Below, piece after piece: positions 18,254 through 26,725 of a stretch of DNA of 64,000 nucleotides. Both the position numbers and the translations under genes were made by a program. Source of the stretch: an uncultured Hyphomicrobium sp. (GTDB lineage: Bacteria; Pseudomonadota; Alphaproteobacteria; Rhizobiales; Hyphomicrobiaceae); the NCBI GenBank assembly GCA_934555825.1, contig CAKTFJ010000006.1, forward strand, positions 62,001 to 126,000, given 5' to 3'. A model generated the notes under the pieces. That model was not told where the DNA came from. It saw nothing but the letters and a program-made list of their open reading frames with translations, and did not search any database. The stretch's first letter is position 1; the number at the start of each line of letters is the position of its first letter.

Positions 18254-18625
18254 ATGCTATCGCCTCGTCATGCCGTCTCTCTCGCCGCCGTGCTGCTGCT
18301 TCTCGGCGGCTGCTGCAAGGACACGTTGCGCGAGATGGCGTCCATCAAGGATGTGGCACCGCGCGCACCTCAAGCACAGAAAAGCGCAGCGCCCAAGGCA
18401 AGCAAGACGAGCGCCGCACCAGAGCGCAGCACCACGCAATCCGCCGAGGCCGAAGCCGAGGAAACGGGCGCGTCGGCCATCGAGACCGGATCGGTTGCGA
18501 AGCCTGACGCCTGCCAGGGCGCGCACGTCGCCTATCAGGCCACGCGCGAATATCTCAAGAATTTTGGCCCCCGCCCCCCGGACCAGCCGGGCGAGAAGGG
18601 CCCCTGCATGCCGGACGCGCAGTAA
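18254..18625 (+). CDS. Predicted lipoprotein
   Basis: A 123-residue protein with a lipoprotein signal (LLLLGGC lipobox, mature Cys about 20), a low-complexity Ala/Lys/Glu/Ser middle and a short C-terminal region with two Cys (DACQGAH, GPCMPDAQ). AGGA lies seven bases before the ATG. Probably anchored in the outer or inner membrane; function unknown. Confidence 0.7.
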   Translation: MLSPRHAVSLAAVLLLLGGCCKDTLREMASIKDVAPRAPQAQKSAAPKASKTSAAPERSTTQSAEAEAEETGASAIETGSVAKPDACQGAHVAYQATREYLKNFGPRPPDQPGEKGPCMPDAQ

Positions 18626-18644
18626 GCGCCGGCCTCCTTGAAAG

Positions 18645-20174
18645 TTAGCCCGCCTCGCGGATTTCGCGGGCAGCAACAGCGGCGAGAAGCGCCCGCCAGA
18701 TCTCGACCATCGCGAGAGAGTCCCGCTTGCAGTAGGTAAGCAGGTCCTTGCGGGCCTCTTCGGCTTCGTCGCCTTCGAGATCGCCGGTAACGATACGGTT
18801 CCATGTCTCGCTCGCCGTCGCGCCTTCCTGGATCGCGAGCCCTTGATAGGAAAGCTGCGGCACGAGCGCCGGAAGCACCCACTTGATCGAGGTGCGGCCG
18901 CGAAACTTCGGGTGAATGACCATCTGCCCGGTGAAGACGTCCATCAGGTCCACGATGCGCTCGTTCACCGACAGGAGAAATTCACCCGCGTCTGGCAGTC
19001 GCTCCGCAAGTTTCGCGTTGATGCCGCGTTCGAACGGGCGATTCCATACGACGACGCTCCCTTCCGCAGGGATCGCATCCTTGAGTGCGGCGACGAAATA
19101 CGCGTCGGGGCACGCGCGGCCCGTGAACAGAAAGTCGCGATGCACCGCCTCGCCGCCAGGGTGCGAAACCACGTGCTGCGAAAATTGGAACGGCACGTGG
19201 TCGTAGGGACGGAATCCGGCGAAACGCGGTAGCGCACACGGATAGGTCTCGTAGTCGAGAAACGAGATGGGGTATCGCAGCCGGTTGAGAAATTCGCCGA
19301 GCGGCGCCACCTCCAGAAAGGCGCGCCCCTGTCGCGCCGCGCGCACTTGGTTGGCCTGGTTCACGGTCAGCTCGAAGTCGTCGGGAACGTCCGTGATGTC
19401 GAGAATACCCGCGTCGACGAGCGACCTCAGGCGGCGCGGCGACGCACCGATCCGCGTGAGATCGTGCACGCTGTACTCGGGTACATGCCCGTTGATGAAG
19501 GAAAAGCTCGTGCAGTGGCTGCTACGTCCTTTGTAGACGCAGCCGCATGGCCCTAGCGGCATGGTCTCGAGCGACATCACGTCGTGCGCTGCGTCCATTT
19601 CTGCCGCGACCGTCTCCAAAAGCGGGGTCACCCGGTCCGTGAAGTCCTCGCGGGTGAACAGGCGGTTGAGATCGAGCGTGCCGTCCGACACGTAGGAGCT
19701 ATCCAGCCGCACGAGGTTGAAGCGCCCGAGCGGCACGCCGCATTCGGCGAGCACGTTCGCCTGAAAGGCAAGGTCGTGAGCGTAGAGGTCGTCTTTCGCC
19801 TTGCGATCCTCGCCGCTGGTCGAGGCCTTAACCTCGTAAAGGTCGTACACGCCGCGGTCTTCGCTCCACACCAGCACGTCGCAGGCGGTCGTGTAGCGAT
19901 CAGTCTCGAACACTGGCTGATAGAGCACACCATAGCGTTCGGCGACGAGTTGGGCCGTGCCGTCGGCATCTCCGCGCCGGATCAGCACGCCGTCGGGAAA
20001 AATATCGCGTGCGCGGGCATCGACATCGTTGCCCGTATCCATGACGGCTTGCTCGAAGACCGATGGCGGGCGGGCGTGGTAGACCTCGGGGCGGTGGACC
20101 TTCACCCACGCGTTGTGAGCACAATCACGGTAGACGAGATAGTTCGTCTTGCTGAGTTTTCGGCTGGTTCGCAT
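18645..20174 (-). CDS. DUF2779 protein (Cas4-like nuclease plus RNase H-fold exonuclease)
   Basis: A 509-residue protein of the DUF2779 family. The N-terminal part (1-210) resembles a PD-(D/E)xK nuclease of the Cas4/RecB type: [21 protein letters not shown] carries the D...ExK core. Cysteines near residue 18 and in [14 protein letters not shown] could hold an Fe-S cluster. The C-terminal part (about 300-490) has FLDYETYP and [12 protein letters not shown], as in DEDD-type exonucleases. The family is found outside CRISPR loci and its function is unproven. The start at 20174 ([18 protein letters not shown]) matches the family; an upstream extension is possible. Confidence 0.85.
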   Translation of the reverse strand: MRTSRKLSKTNYLVYRDCAHNAWVKVHRPEVYHARPPSVFEQAVMDTGNDVDARARDIFPDGVLIRRGDADGTAQLVAERYGVLYQPVFETDRYTTACDVLVWSEDRGVYDLYEVKASTSGEDRKAKDDLYAHDLAFQANVLAECGVPLGRFNLVRLDSSYVSDGTLDLNRLFTREDFTDRVTPLLETVAAEMDAAHDVMSLETMPLGPCGCVYKGRSSHCTSFSFINGHVPEYSVHDLTRIGASPRRLRSLVDAGILDITDVPDDFELTVNQANQVRAARQGRAFLEVAPLGEFLNRLRYPISFLDYETYPCALPRFAGFRPYDHVPFQFSQHVVSHPGGEAVHRDFLFTGRACPDAYFVAALKDAIPAEGSVVVWNRPFERGINAKLAERLPDAGEFLLSVNERIVDLMDVFTGQMVIHPKFRGRTSIKWVLPALVPQLSYQGLAIQEGATASETWNRIVTGDLEGDEAEEARKDLLTYCKRDSLAMVEIWRALLAAVAAREIREAG

Positions 20175-20300
20175 GATTCTGCTCGGCCGCGAGGCGGCCG
20201 CCCCCTGTCCTCCTTGGCCGCACCCCTTGAAAACCGATGCAGACGTACCGAACGTACAGAACGAGGCAAAGCCCGCCAAACCCAGAATGAGATTTGCCCA

Positions 20301-21251
20301 GTGCTAATCCGAAAAGCGCCTGACATCCGGCCGTCTGAGATCACGCCGAAAGACATTTATTTAGGCCGAAGGGAGCTGATGACGGGCGGCATCGCGGCCG
20401 CGGCGCTGGCGATGTTGCCCGCTGATTCGGGGTGGGCGGCCGCGCTCGAAGCCCGAAAAAGCCCGTTCTCGACCGACGAGCAACAGACCCGCCGCGCAGA
20501 CGCGCTGTCCTACAACAACTTTTATGAATTCGGCTCCGGCAAGGATGATCCTGCTGCGAACGCCGGTTCGCTCACGACAGCGCCTTGGTCGGTAGAGGTT
20601 GGCGGCCTCGTCGCCAAGCCCACGACGTATGCTCTGGAAGACATCTTGAAATTCGTAACGCTTGAGGAGCGGATCTACCGGCTGCGCTGCGTCGAGGGCT
20701 GGTCGATGGTGATCCCATGGATCGGCTTTCCGTTGGCCGATCTGATTTCGAGGGTAGAGCCCTTGGGCAGCGCGAAGTACATCACGTTCGAAACGCTGGT
20801 GCGCCCGGATGAAATGCCCGGCCAGCGCGGCCTCTTCCAGCCGCTGGATTGGCCCTATCGCGAAGGGCTCAGGCTCGATGAAGCGAAGCATCCGCTGACA
20901 ATCCTCGCCGTTGGCATGTATGGCGAAACGCTGCCCAACCAGAACGGCGCACCCTTGAGGCTCGTCGTGCCGTGGAAGTACGGCTTCAAGAGCATCAAAT
21001 CGATCGTACGCATCGCCTTCGTCGAGGAGCAACCGCCGACAACCTGGCAAGAGATGGCCTCGCACGAGTATGGCTTCTATTCCAACGTCAACCCGGAGGT
21101 GGATCATCCGCGCTGGAGCCAGGCGACGGAGCGGCGCATCGGCGAAGGCAGCGGCTTGCTCGCGAAGCGCCGCCCCACGTTGATGTTCAACGGGTACGGC
21201 GATGAGGTCGCCAGCCTCTACGCAGGTCTGGATCTCCGTGCCCACTACTGA
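20301..21251 (+). CDS. msrP: Protein-methionine-sulfoxide reductase catalytic subunit (molybdopterin)
   Basis: MsrP reduces oxidised methionine in periplasmic proteins. The 316-residue protein begins with the family motif [19 protein letters not shown], containing a twin-arginine export signal (RR at 23-24). The Mo-binding Cys lies at about residue 130 ([15 protein letters not shown]). The start is a GTG: no ATG exists before the Tat motif, and the upstream frame is antisense to the nuclease gene. msrQ overlaps its end, giving a classical msrPQ pair. Confidence 0.95.
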   Translation: MLIRKAPDIRPSEITPKDIYLGRRELMTGGIAAAALAMLPADSGWAAALEARKSPFSTDEQQTRRADALSYNNFYEFGSGKDDPAANAGSLTTAPWSVEVGGLVAKPTTYALEDILKFVTLEERIYRLRCVEGWSMVIPWIGFPLADLISRVEPLGSAKYITFETLVRPDEMPGQRGLFQPLDWPYREGLRLDEAKHPLTILAVGMYGETLPNQNGAPLRLVVPWKYGFKSIKSIVRIAFVEEQPPTTWQEMASHEYGFYSNVNPEVDHPRWSQATERRIGEGSGLLAKRRPTLMFNGYGDEVASLYAGLDLRAHY

Positions 21252-21885
21252 ACCGCACGAGGCGCAAGTCCGTATCGCGCGCCGCTGGAATAGTCCCGCC
21301 TGGATCGGTCCCGGAAGTTGGGCGCTCTATGCGCTTGGGCTCTCGCCGGGCATCTGGACATTCTATCTCGGCCTCAACGATCAACTCGGGGCCGATCCGC
21401 TCAAGGTGCTGGAGCGCACGCTCGGGCTTTGGGCTTTGCGGTTCCTCGTGATCGGGCTCGCCGTCACGCCGCTGCGCAAGCTCGGCGGCCCCAATCTCAT
21501 CCGCTATCGTCGCACATTCGGCCTGCTCGCGTTCTTTTACGCACTGTTCCACGTGATCGTATACATCGTGCTCGATCAAGGCCTCGACGTGGGCGCCATC
21601 GTGGCCGACATCGTGAAGCGGCCCTACATCACGATCGGCATGGTGGCGTTTCTGATCCTCGTGCCGCTCGCCGTCACGTCTAACGCGACGATGATCCGCC
21701 GCCTCGGCGGCAAGGTATGGCAGCGTCTTCACCGCTGGGTCTACCTCGCGGCGGCCGCGGGCGCGCTGCATTTCATCATGCTGCTCAAGACGGTGACGTT
21801 TGAAGCGGCGTTTTATGCCGCGATGGTCGCAGCCCTTCTCGCGTTCCGCATCTGGGATCGGTCTCACAAAAGAGATAGAGCGTGA
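21238..21885 (+). CDS. msrQ: Heme-containing membrane subunit of the MsrPQ system
   Basis: MsrQ is an inner-membrane b-type cytochrome that passes respiratory-chain electrons to MsrP. About 215 residues with six predicted helices. Candidate heme ligands are His105 ([10 protein letters not shown]), His165 (RLHRWVYL) and His178 (GALHFIML). A GTG at 21238 gives a 14-base overlap with msrP; an ATG at 21202 would overlap by 50 bases and adds residues unlike the family. Translational coupling to msrP is likely. Confidence 0.92.
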   Translation: MPTTEPHEAQVRIARRWNSPAWIGPGSWALYALGLSPGIWTFYLGLNDQLGADPLKVLERTLGLWALRFLVIGLAVTPLRKLGGPNLIRYRRTFGLLAFFYALFHVIVYIVLDQGLDVGAIVADIVKRPYITIGMVAFLILVPLAVTSNATMIRRLGGKVWQRLHRWVYLAAAAGALHFIMLLKTVTFEAAFYAAMVAALLAFRIWDRSHKRDRA

Positions 21886-21913
21886 TCCGGATTCGATCGA
21901 AACCGACGACGCT

Positions 21914-22486
21914 CTAGCCCACTTCGCCGATGATGAAGTGATAGATGTTGGCGACGCGGGCCGGGTCTTCTCCGACGGCCCAGTCGCGCACGGAGACACC
22001 GGCCTGATGCACGGTGTCAGGATCGCCAGAGACGAGTGGATGCCACCATGCAAGGCCGCGCCCTTCCGCAACGCGCCGGTACGCGCAGCTTTCCGGCAGC
22101 CACGCGATCTTTTCCACGTTCTCGGGGCTAAGCGTGATGCAGTCCGGCATGATGTCGTGCCGGTTCGCATAGTCCTTGCAACGGCAGCGGCCCACGTCGA
22201 GCTGGCTGCAGGCGAGGCGTGTGAGAAAAACGTCGCTCGTATCCTCGTCCTCGACCTTGAGAAGGCAGCACTGCCCGCAACCGTCGCAGAGCGATTCCCA
22301 CTCGCTTTGGGTGAGTTCGTCGATCGCCTTGCTCTCCCAGAACGGCGGTGGAGCCGTCTCGGATGTCGCCAAACCCGCTTCGGCCGCAGCGCCAGCACCG
22401 ATCAGGCGCTCGATGGAGGGCCTTTTCGGTTTCGGTGTGCGAGGCGACTTAGCCTTCCCTGCGGGGCGTTGCGAACGTTTGCTCAA
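21914..22486 (-). CDS. YcgN-family cysteine-cluster protein (UPF0260)
   Basis: A 190-residue protein with a basic, Ala-rich N-terminus followed by the UPF0260 core. The cysteine cluster is [12 protein letters not shown], with further Cys in [19 protein letters not shown] and ESCAYR, and the conserved WHPLVSGD motif. The cluster suggests zinc or Fe-S binding; the function is unknown. It starts with TTG (no ATG in frame before the core) ten bases after the stop of the P1 peptidase gene, so the two are probably co-transcribed and coupled. Confidence 0.88.
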   Translation of the reverse strand: MSKRSQRPAGKAKSPRTPKPKRPSIERLIGAGAAAEAGLATSETAPPPFWESKAIDELTQSEWESLCDGCGQCCLLKVEDEDTSDVFLTRLACSQLDVGRCRCKDYANRHDIMPDCITLSPENVEKIAWLPESCAYRRVAEGRGLAWWHPLVSGDPDTVHQAGVSVRDWAVGEDPARVANIYHFIIGEVG

Positions 22487-22495
22487 CTTAGGGGC

Positions 22496-23536
22496 TCATG
22501 CTGTGGCGTATCGGGTTCGATAGCACGCCATATCGCCCAGATCCTCTGCGGCGTAAACACCACGCGCAACCGCACGCGCCACGCAATCGGCCGCAATCGA
22601 GCCGATCCGCATGAGCTGCATCAGCCGTTCGAGCGGGTCGTCCGGGAGCGCTGCCGTCCCCGTCGCAAGCGTGAACAGCGTATCGCCGTCCACGTGCGAG
22701 TGGATCGGTCGGATGGCGCGGGCTAGCCCGTCCTGCGCCATGATCGCGATGCGGCGCGCCTCCGCCTTCGTCAGGGCGGCGTTGGTTGCCACCACGCCGA
22801 TGGTAGTGTTGCCGCCCGGAGCGAGCGGCGAAACATCGAGCCGTGTGCCCTTGAGCGGGTCTTCCGCCGAGGCTGAGGGCAGGGCGCCCGGCCATCCGCG
22901 CCCGCCGAACTCTCCGTCGAGTTCGAACGGCGCAGCCCAGAAATACCCCGTCCCTGGCACCACGGCGGAGCCGAACGGATTGACGGCGATAAGCGCGCCC
23001 ACCTGGAACGCACCGTCGATCAGGCTCGCCGAGCCGAGCCCGCCCTTGATGTTGCCCGCCATCGCGCCGGTGCCCGCGCCGACATTGCCGAGCGCGAAAT
23101 CGCGGCCCACGGCTTCGCACGCATGTTTGCCCCAGTCGCGATAGGGCGGCGCCTCGCCCCAATTCGTGTCGCCGCCGTTCGGCAGATCGAACAGCACCGC
23201 GCCCGGTACCACAGGAGAAACCACCGGCGTCTCGCCAAGCGCGAAGCCTCGCCTGCGCGCGCCAAGCCACGCGACGACGCCCGACATCGCTTCGAGCCCG
23301 TAAACGGAGCCGCCCGAGAGCACAATGCCGTCGACAGCTTCAACGAGGCACGTGGGATCGAGCGCATCCGTTTCGCGGGTCCCGGGTGCGCCGCCCCGCA
23401 CGTCGGCACCCGCGACCGTCCGCCGATCCGGCAGCACGACGGTCACCCCGCTGCGGACATCGAGCGATTGAGCGTTGCCCACGCCAATGCCATCGACATC
23501 GGTGATGAGATTGCGCGGTCCCGGCTTGATGGGCAT
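22496..23536 (-). CDS. P1-family (S58/T-type DmpA, NylC-like) peptidase
   Basis: A 346-residue N-terminal-nucleophile hydrolase precursor. Family motifs are ITDVDGIGVGNA, GGAPGTRETD, GIVLSGGSVYGLEA and PGGNTTIGVVATNA. Enzymes of this family cleave themselves before a Ser or Thr nucleophile; here the expected cut is Asn243-Thr244, as in the nylon-oligomer hydrolase NylC rather than the Gly-Ser of DmpA. Likely an aminopeptidase or amidase of unknown substrate. GGGAGGAAAC gives a strong ribosome-binding site. Confidence 0.93.
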   Translation of the reverse strand: MPIKPGPRNLITDVDGIGVGNAQSLDVRSGVTVVLPDRRTVAGADVRGGAPGTRETDALDPTCLVEAVDGIVLSGGSVYGLEAMSGVVAWLGARRRGFALGETPVVSPVVPGAVLFDLPNGGDTNWGEAPPYRDWGKHACEAVGRDFALGNVGAGTGAMAGNIKGGLGSASLIDGAFQVGALIAVNPFGSAVVPGTGYFWAAPFELDGEFGGRGWPGALPSASAEDPLKGTRLDVSPLAPGGNTTIGVVATNAALTKAEARRIAIMAQDGLARAIRPIHSHVDGDTLFTLATGTAALPDDPLERLMQLMRIGSIAADCVARAVARGVYAAEDLGDMACYRTRYATA

Positions 23537-23567
23537 GCGGTGTTTCCTCCCGGGCTTCGCGCCGAAA

Positions 23568-23621
23568 GCAACGGCGCACGGGCCCGATTCGAACGGGCGT
23601 CGTTGCAGACGAAGGGTCTGC
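23568..23621 (-). other. Two hairpins, one tRNA T-arm-like, in a 5' leader
   Basis: On the minus strand, upstream of the P1 peptidase gene, a hairpin of GCCCG-TTCGAAT-CGGGC fits the tRNA T-arm consensus exactly. It is enclosed by an outer stem (23568-23576 with 23598-23606). A second hairpin (GCAGAC/GTCTGC, 23605-23621) precedes it. No acceptor or D-arm partner is visible, so this is not an intact tRNA. Confidence 0.5.
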
Positions 23622-23687
23622 CGCCGCGATCCTACGAGATCATGGTTCGCTGCGTACCGATCTCACCTGTCTGTCTTTAACATTCCC

Positions 23688-25478
23688 CTAGCGGGCGGCG
23701 CCCAGGCGCTTCAGCGCCTCCTGGCTCCCCGCATGGGCGGGCTCGATGGACAGCACCTGCTGGAAGTCGGCCACGGCCTTGTCGTTGTGGCCGAGCAACT
23801 CGTTGATGAGGCCCCGCGTGGTCAGTGCCGTCGTGTCCTTGGGATCGAGTGCGAGCGCCGCTTCGACATCTGAAAGCCCGTCGTCCGTTCGACCGACCGC
23901 GGCCTGCGCGTAGGCTCGGTGCGCATAGCTGGGGGCGAGCAGGTCGCGATAGGTGATCGATTTATCGGCGAGCAGGTCCCGCAGTGTGCCACTTGTTTTA
24001 CGAGCCGTTTCGATGACGCTGGTGAGCTCGGCGATTGCCGTCTCGTGGTTGCCGGCCTGGGAATGGGTGACGGCGCGGCTGTACTGCAGCAGCACGTTGG
24101 CGCGCACCAAGTCGGCGGACGCTGTGTAATCGGCGAAAGCTTGATCGGTATCGCCGAGCCCGAGATAGGCGAGGCCGCGCAGGTGATAATACTGGGCCTT
24201 GTCCGATTTCGACGCCCCCTCGAGGGCAAGCGCGGCGTTGTAGTCGGCAATCGCGTCCTGGTAGGCCCCGTTGGCGTGATGGAGGATGCCGCGGCCGCGG
24301 AAGTACCGGTGGTTAGGATTGATCGCGATCACGCCGCTCATGTCGGCGATCGCGAGGTCGAGATCGCCCCGCTCCCTGTGGAACTTCGCTCGCTCGTAGT
24401 AGGGCATGGTGTCGGTCGTCTTGAGCGCAATGGCCTTTGAGTAATCGGCCATCGTCTTTTCCAGGTCCTGAGGTCCGCGATGGCTGGCGCGCCTTACATA
24501 CGTTTCCGGATCGTCGGGATTGAGCTCGATCGCCTTGTTGTAGGCATCGAGTACGCGGTCGGGTTCATCGAGCTCGTCGAGAAAAACGTCGAAGTCGAAG
24601 CTGCTCCCGTCTTCGTTGCGGTTCTGGTATGCGTGTGCGCGATAGGCGTCACCGAGCCATCGATGCGCCGTCGCAAGGTCCGTCCTGCCGAGCGTCCCGC
24701 TTGCAATGACACGCTCGCACGCCGCGATCCGCGCGTCCGCGTCGAGGGAGGGGGCGCAGCCGTCCCAGTCCGGACCGCGGGCTGACGCCGTCGCATCGGC
24801 CTGCTCTCTGCCCGGCCCTGTCCCGGGAAGCGGATCGGGATCGGCAACCGCGATCGACGTGCCGGAATCGGCCGAAGGCGTAAAGGTCACGTCGAGATCG
24901 ACCACCTCGCCGCAGGCGTGGACGGACCACCGCTCCTGCCACGGCAGCCCGGCCTCGGTCGGCCGATGCGTGACGGCGGTCTCGATGATTGTCGCCCGTT
25001 CGCACCCGGCAGGTCCCCGACCGAGCGCCGCCTGCTGAAGGCGCGGGCCGGCATCGCCCTGCACGACCGGATCGGCAAGCGTCTCGCCGGGTGCCATCGG
25101 CACCGCTTCGATGGCGTCGAGCTTTTTGAACATCAGAATGCTGCGCCGCCGCGGCGTCGGGCACTCGACTTCGTAGCGCTCGATCCACAGCACCGCGTCG
25201 GAATCGAGCGCGAAGGGAGAGGCGTCGAGCAGCACGAAGCGTGCATCCCGCGGGCATTCGCTCTCCGCCACGAACGTCAGGCTGTCCCGGATGGCTGCGG
25301 CTCGTGCGGCGGTTAACTCGTCGGAGAACGCGCGTTTCGCAAGCTCTTCGCCATACGTTGAAGCAAGCGCGTCCGGCTTCGCCTGGATGTAATCCGGGGC
25401 GGCCCATGCCTCGCGAGCCGACAGCATCGCGGGAAGGAGAAGCAGGGCCAAAGCGAGAGAGGTTCGGGTCGGTGCCAT
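23688..25478 (-). CDS. Exported tetratricopeptide-repeat protein
   Basis: A 596-residue protein: signal peptide (about 1-27, ending AWA-AP), a Cys-containing beta-rich N-terminal domain to about 240, then TPR repeats from about 280 to the end (AIELNPDDPETYVRRAS, YSKAIALK, AIAINPNHRYFRGRG, ALALDPKDTTALTTRG and others). TPR arrays are protein-protein scaffolds; here they would act in the periplasm. AAGGAGG precedes the ATG at 25478, which decides the start over an upstream reading from 25538. No partner evident. Confidence 0.85.
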   Translation of the reverse strand: MAPTRTSLALALLLLPAMLSAREAWAAPDYIQAKPDALASTYGEELAKRAFSDELTAARAAAIRDSLTFVAESECPRDARFVLLDASPFALDSDAVLWIERYEVECPTPRRRSILMFKKLDAIEAVPMAPGETLADPVVQGDAGPRLQQAALGRGPAGCERATIIETAVTHRPTEAGLPWQERWSVHACGEVVDLDVTFTPSADSGTSIAVADPDPLPGTGPGREQADATASARGPDWDGCAPSLDADARIAACERVIASGTLGRTDLATAHRWLGDAYRAHAYQNRNEDGSSFDFDVFLDELDEPDRVLDAYNKAIELNPDDPETYVRRASHRGPQDLEKTMADYSKAIALKTTDTMPYYERAKFHRERGDLDLAIADMSGVIAINPNHRYFRGRGILHHANGAYQDAIADYNAALALEGASKSDKAQYYHLRGLAYLGLGDTDQAFADYTASADLVRANVLLQYSRAVTHSQAGNHETAIAELTSVIETARKTSGTLRDLLADKSITYRDLLAPSYAHRAYAQAAVGRTDDGLSDVEAALALDPKDTTALTTRGLINELLGHNDKAVADFQQVLSIEPAHAGSQEALKRLGAAR

Positions 25479-25633
25479 CTCGCGCGCCTCCTTCACTCGT
25501 CTGACGATCTTACAAGAGTTTATGCTCCCGACAAGCATGGGAAGCCGCGCGCACGAATGGGCATCAGCCGTAGGCAGATCAAGAGCGTTTCGAAGCGGTT
25601 GTAATCATGCGGCGGGCTGCGCTGCGTTTGGGA

Positions 25634-25775
25634 CGCGACCCGCGGTGAGCGCCGCCCATGCGGAGCGCCTCTCGGGCGCGTGAGCAAACCCTTAACTTAG
25701 AGCCCGCAGGGCTCAGGGAGCAAGGCGACCCGGCGCGAGCGCCGCCCATGCGGAGCGCCTCTCGGGCGCGTGAGC
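25634..25775. repeat. Direct repeat pair next to tRNA-Leu
   Basis: A 39-bp sequence beginning gagcgccgcccatgcggagc is present exactly at 25647-25685 and 25737-25775 (period 90), within about 52 bp of looser similarity. The spacer contains gggagcaaggcgacccggcg, which recurs exactly at 53411-53430 next to the other tRNA gene. Any reading frame through it is repeat-derived. Confidence 0.85.
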
Positions 25776-25784
25776 CTAACAGAA

Positions 25785-25871
25785 TGGTGCCTCTGGCCCG
25801 ACTCGAACGGGCACGTTGTTGCCAACAGCAGATTTTGAGTCTGCCGCGTCTACCGGTTCCGCCACAGAGGC
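25785..25871 (-). tRNA. tRNA-Leu (anticodon CAA)
   Basis: An 87-base class II tRNA. The acceptor stem GCCTCTG pairs with CAGAGGC, the anticodon arm is GCAGA-CTCAAAA-TCTGC, a long variable arm is typical of Leu, and the T-arm is CCCGTTCGAGTCGGG. CCA is encoded. It reads UUG codons. Confidence 0.97.
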
Positions 25872-26117
25872 AATGTGCGCGTAAGCGCTCGGATGCTGAA
25901 CGGAGCGTTGTCTTATAAAGCGCGCTCGTCCCGTGTCTACAGCCTCGGTAGCCCCCGAAGGGTGCTGTAGACTCGCGTGGCCCTCTCCCTACCCTAAGTA
26001 ACGTCCCGCCCGCAACGGCGTTCGAGCGAGCCAGACAAACCATTTGCGTTATCAGGCGTTTGTCAGGTCGAGGCGGTTAAGCAGTCCGCAGTTGAGACGT
26101 ACGCAGGAGTAAGGTCG

Positions 26118-26294
26118 ATGATGACGATGAACACCACCGACACCGCCACGCCGCAGGCAGACGACCGCGCAACCGTCGAGCGGCGCACCCGCGAGGGCCG
26201 CGACGAGCTCGTCGTCAGGCTGGATTGGGGCACGCTCGTGATCGCCGCCGCCTCGTTTGCGCTCGGCGTGCTGGTCGGTTTCGTGCTCGACTAG
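26118..26294 (+). CDS. Small single-span membrane protein
   Basis: A 58-residue frame: MMTMNTTDT, an acidic/basic soluble part (VERRTREGRDELVVRLDWG) and a C-terminal hydrophobic helix (TLVIAAASFALGVLVGFVLD). AGGAG lies ten bases before the ATG. The layout is that of a tail-anchored inner-membrane protein. It is convergent with the next minus-strand gene. Function unknown. Confidence 0.6.
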   Translation: MMTMNTTDTATPQADDRATVERRTREGRDELVVRLDWGTLVIAAASFALGVLVGFVLD

Positions 26295-26316
26295 GTCGTA
26301 AAGCGCCGTCGCGCGT

Positions 26317-26667
26317 TTATCGCCAGGAGTACGTCACGCGGCCCGTGCCGTGGACGTGCTCGGCGATGTTCACGGCATCGCCCACGTGCGGATCGGTCGC
26401 CTTTGAGGCCGTGACATGCACGTGACGGCCGTCATGGAGCAGCACGCCTACCGAAAGGCCATGTTCTGTCGCGACAGACGATCCGCCGACGATGGGGCCG
26501 ACGGCCTCCACCACGCCCGCCACGCGGTGCGTCTCGATTGAGGCATCGAGACCGGCAAACCAGAAGCCGCCGGCAATGACGGCGGCAGCCGCCACGCCGA
26601 GAGCGGCCTTCTTGAGCCGGGCGATCCTGAGCTGGCGGTCGAACTTCAGTCGTATTTCTTCGCGCAT
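26317..26667 (-). CDS. Membrane-anchored protein of unknown function
   Basis: A 116-residue protein with a basic cytosolic N-terminus, one helix (about 20-40) and a beta-rich periplasmic domain containing several His (ATEHGLSVGVLLHDGRHVHVTASK...AEHVHGTGRV). AGGAC lies shortly before the ATG. It directly follows the ethylmalonyl-CoA mutase gene's upstream side on the opposite orientation pair and has no recognised family. Confidence 0.65.
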   Translation of the reverse strand: MREEIRLKFDRQLRIARLKKAALGVAAAAVIAGGFWFAGLDASIETHRVAGVVEAVGPIVGGSSVATEHGLSVGVLLHDGRHVHVTASKATDPHVGDAVNIAEHVHGTGRVTYSWR

Positions 26668-26725
26668 GGCGTAGGTCCTCTAAGGCCGGCCGCCGCAAGA
26701 TGGCGATGCCGAAACCGCGAGGTAC

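Noticed and set aside
25579-26043. Frame of 154 codons on the minus strand through tRNA-Leu
   Set aside because: It consists of the direct repeat (SRAREALRMGG twice) and reads through the tRNA gene.
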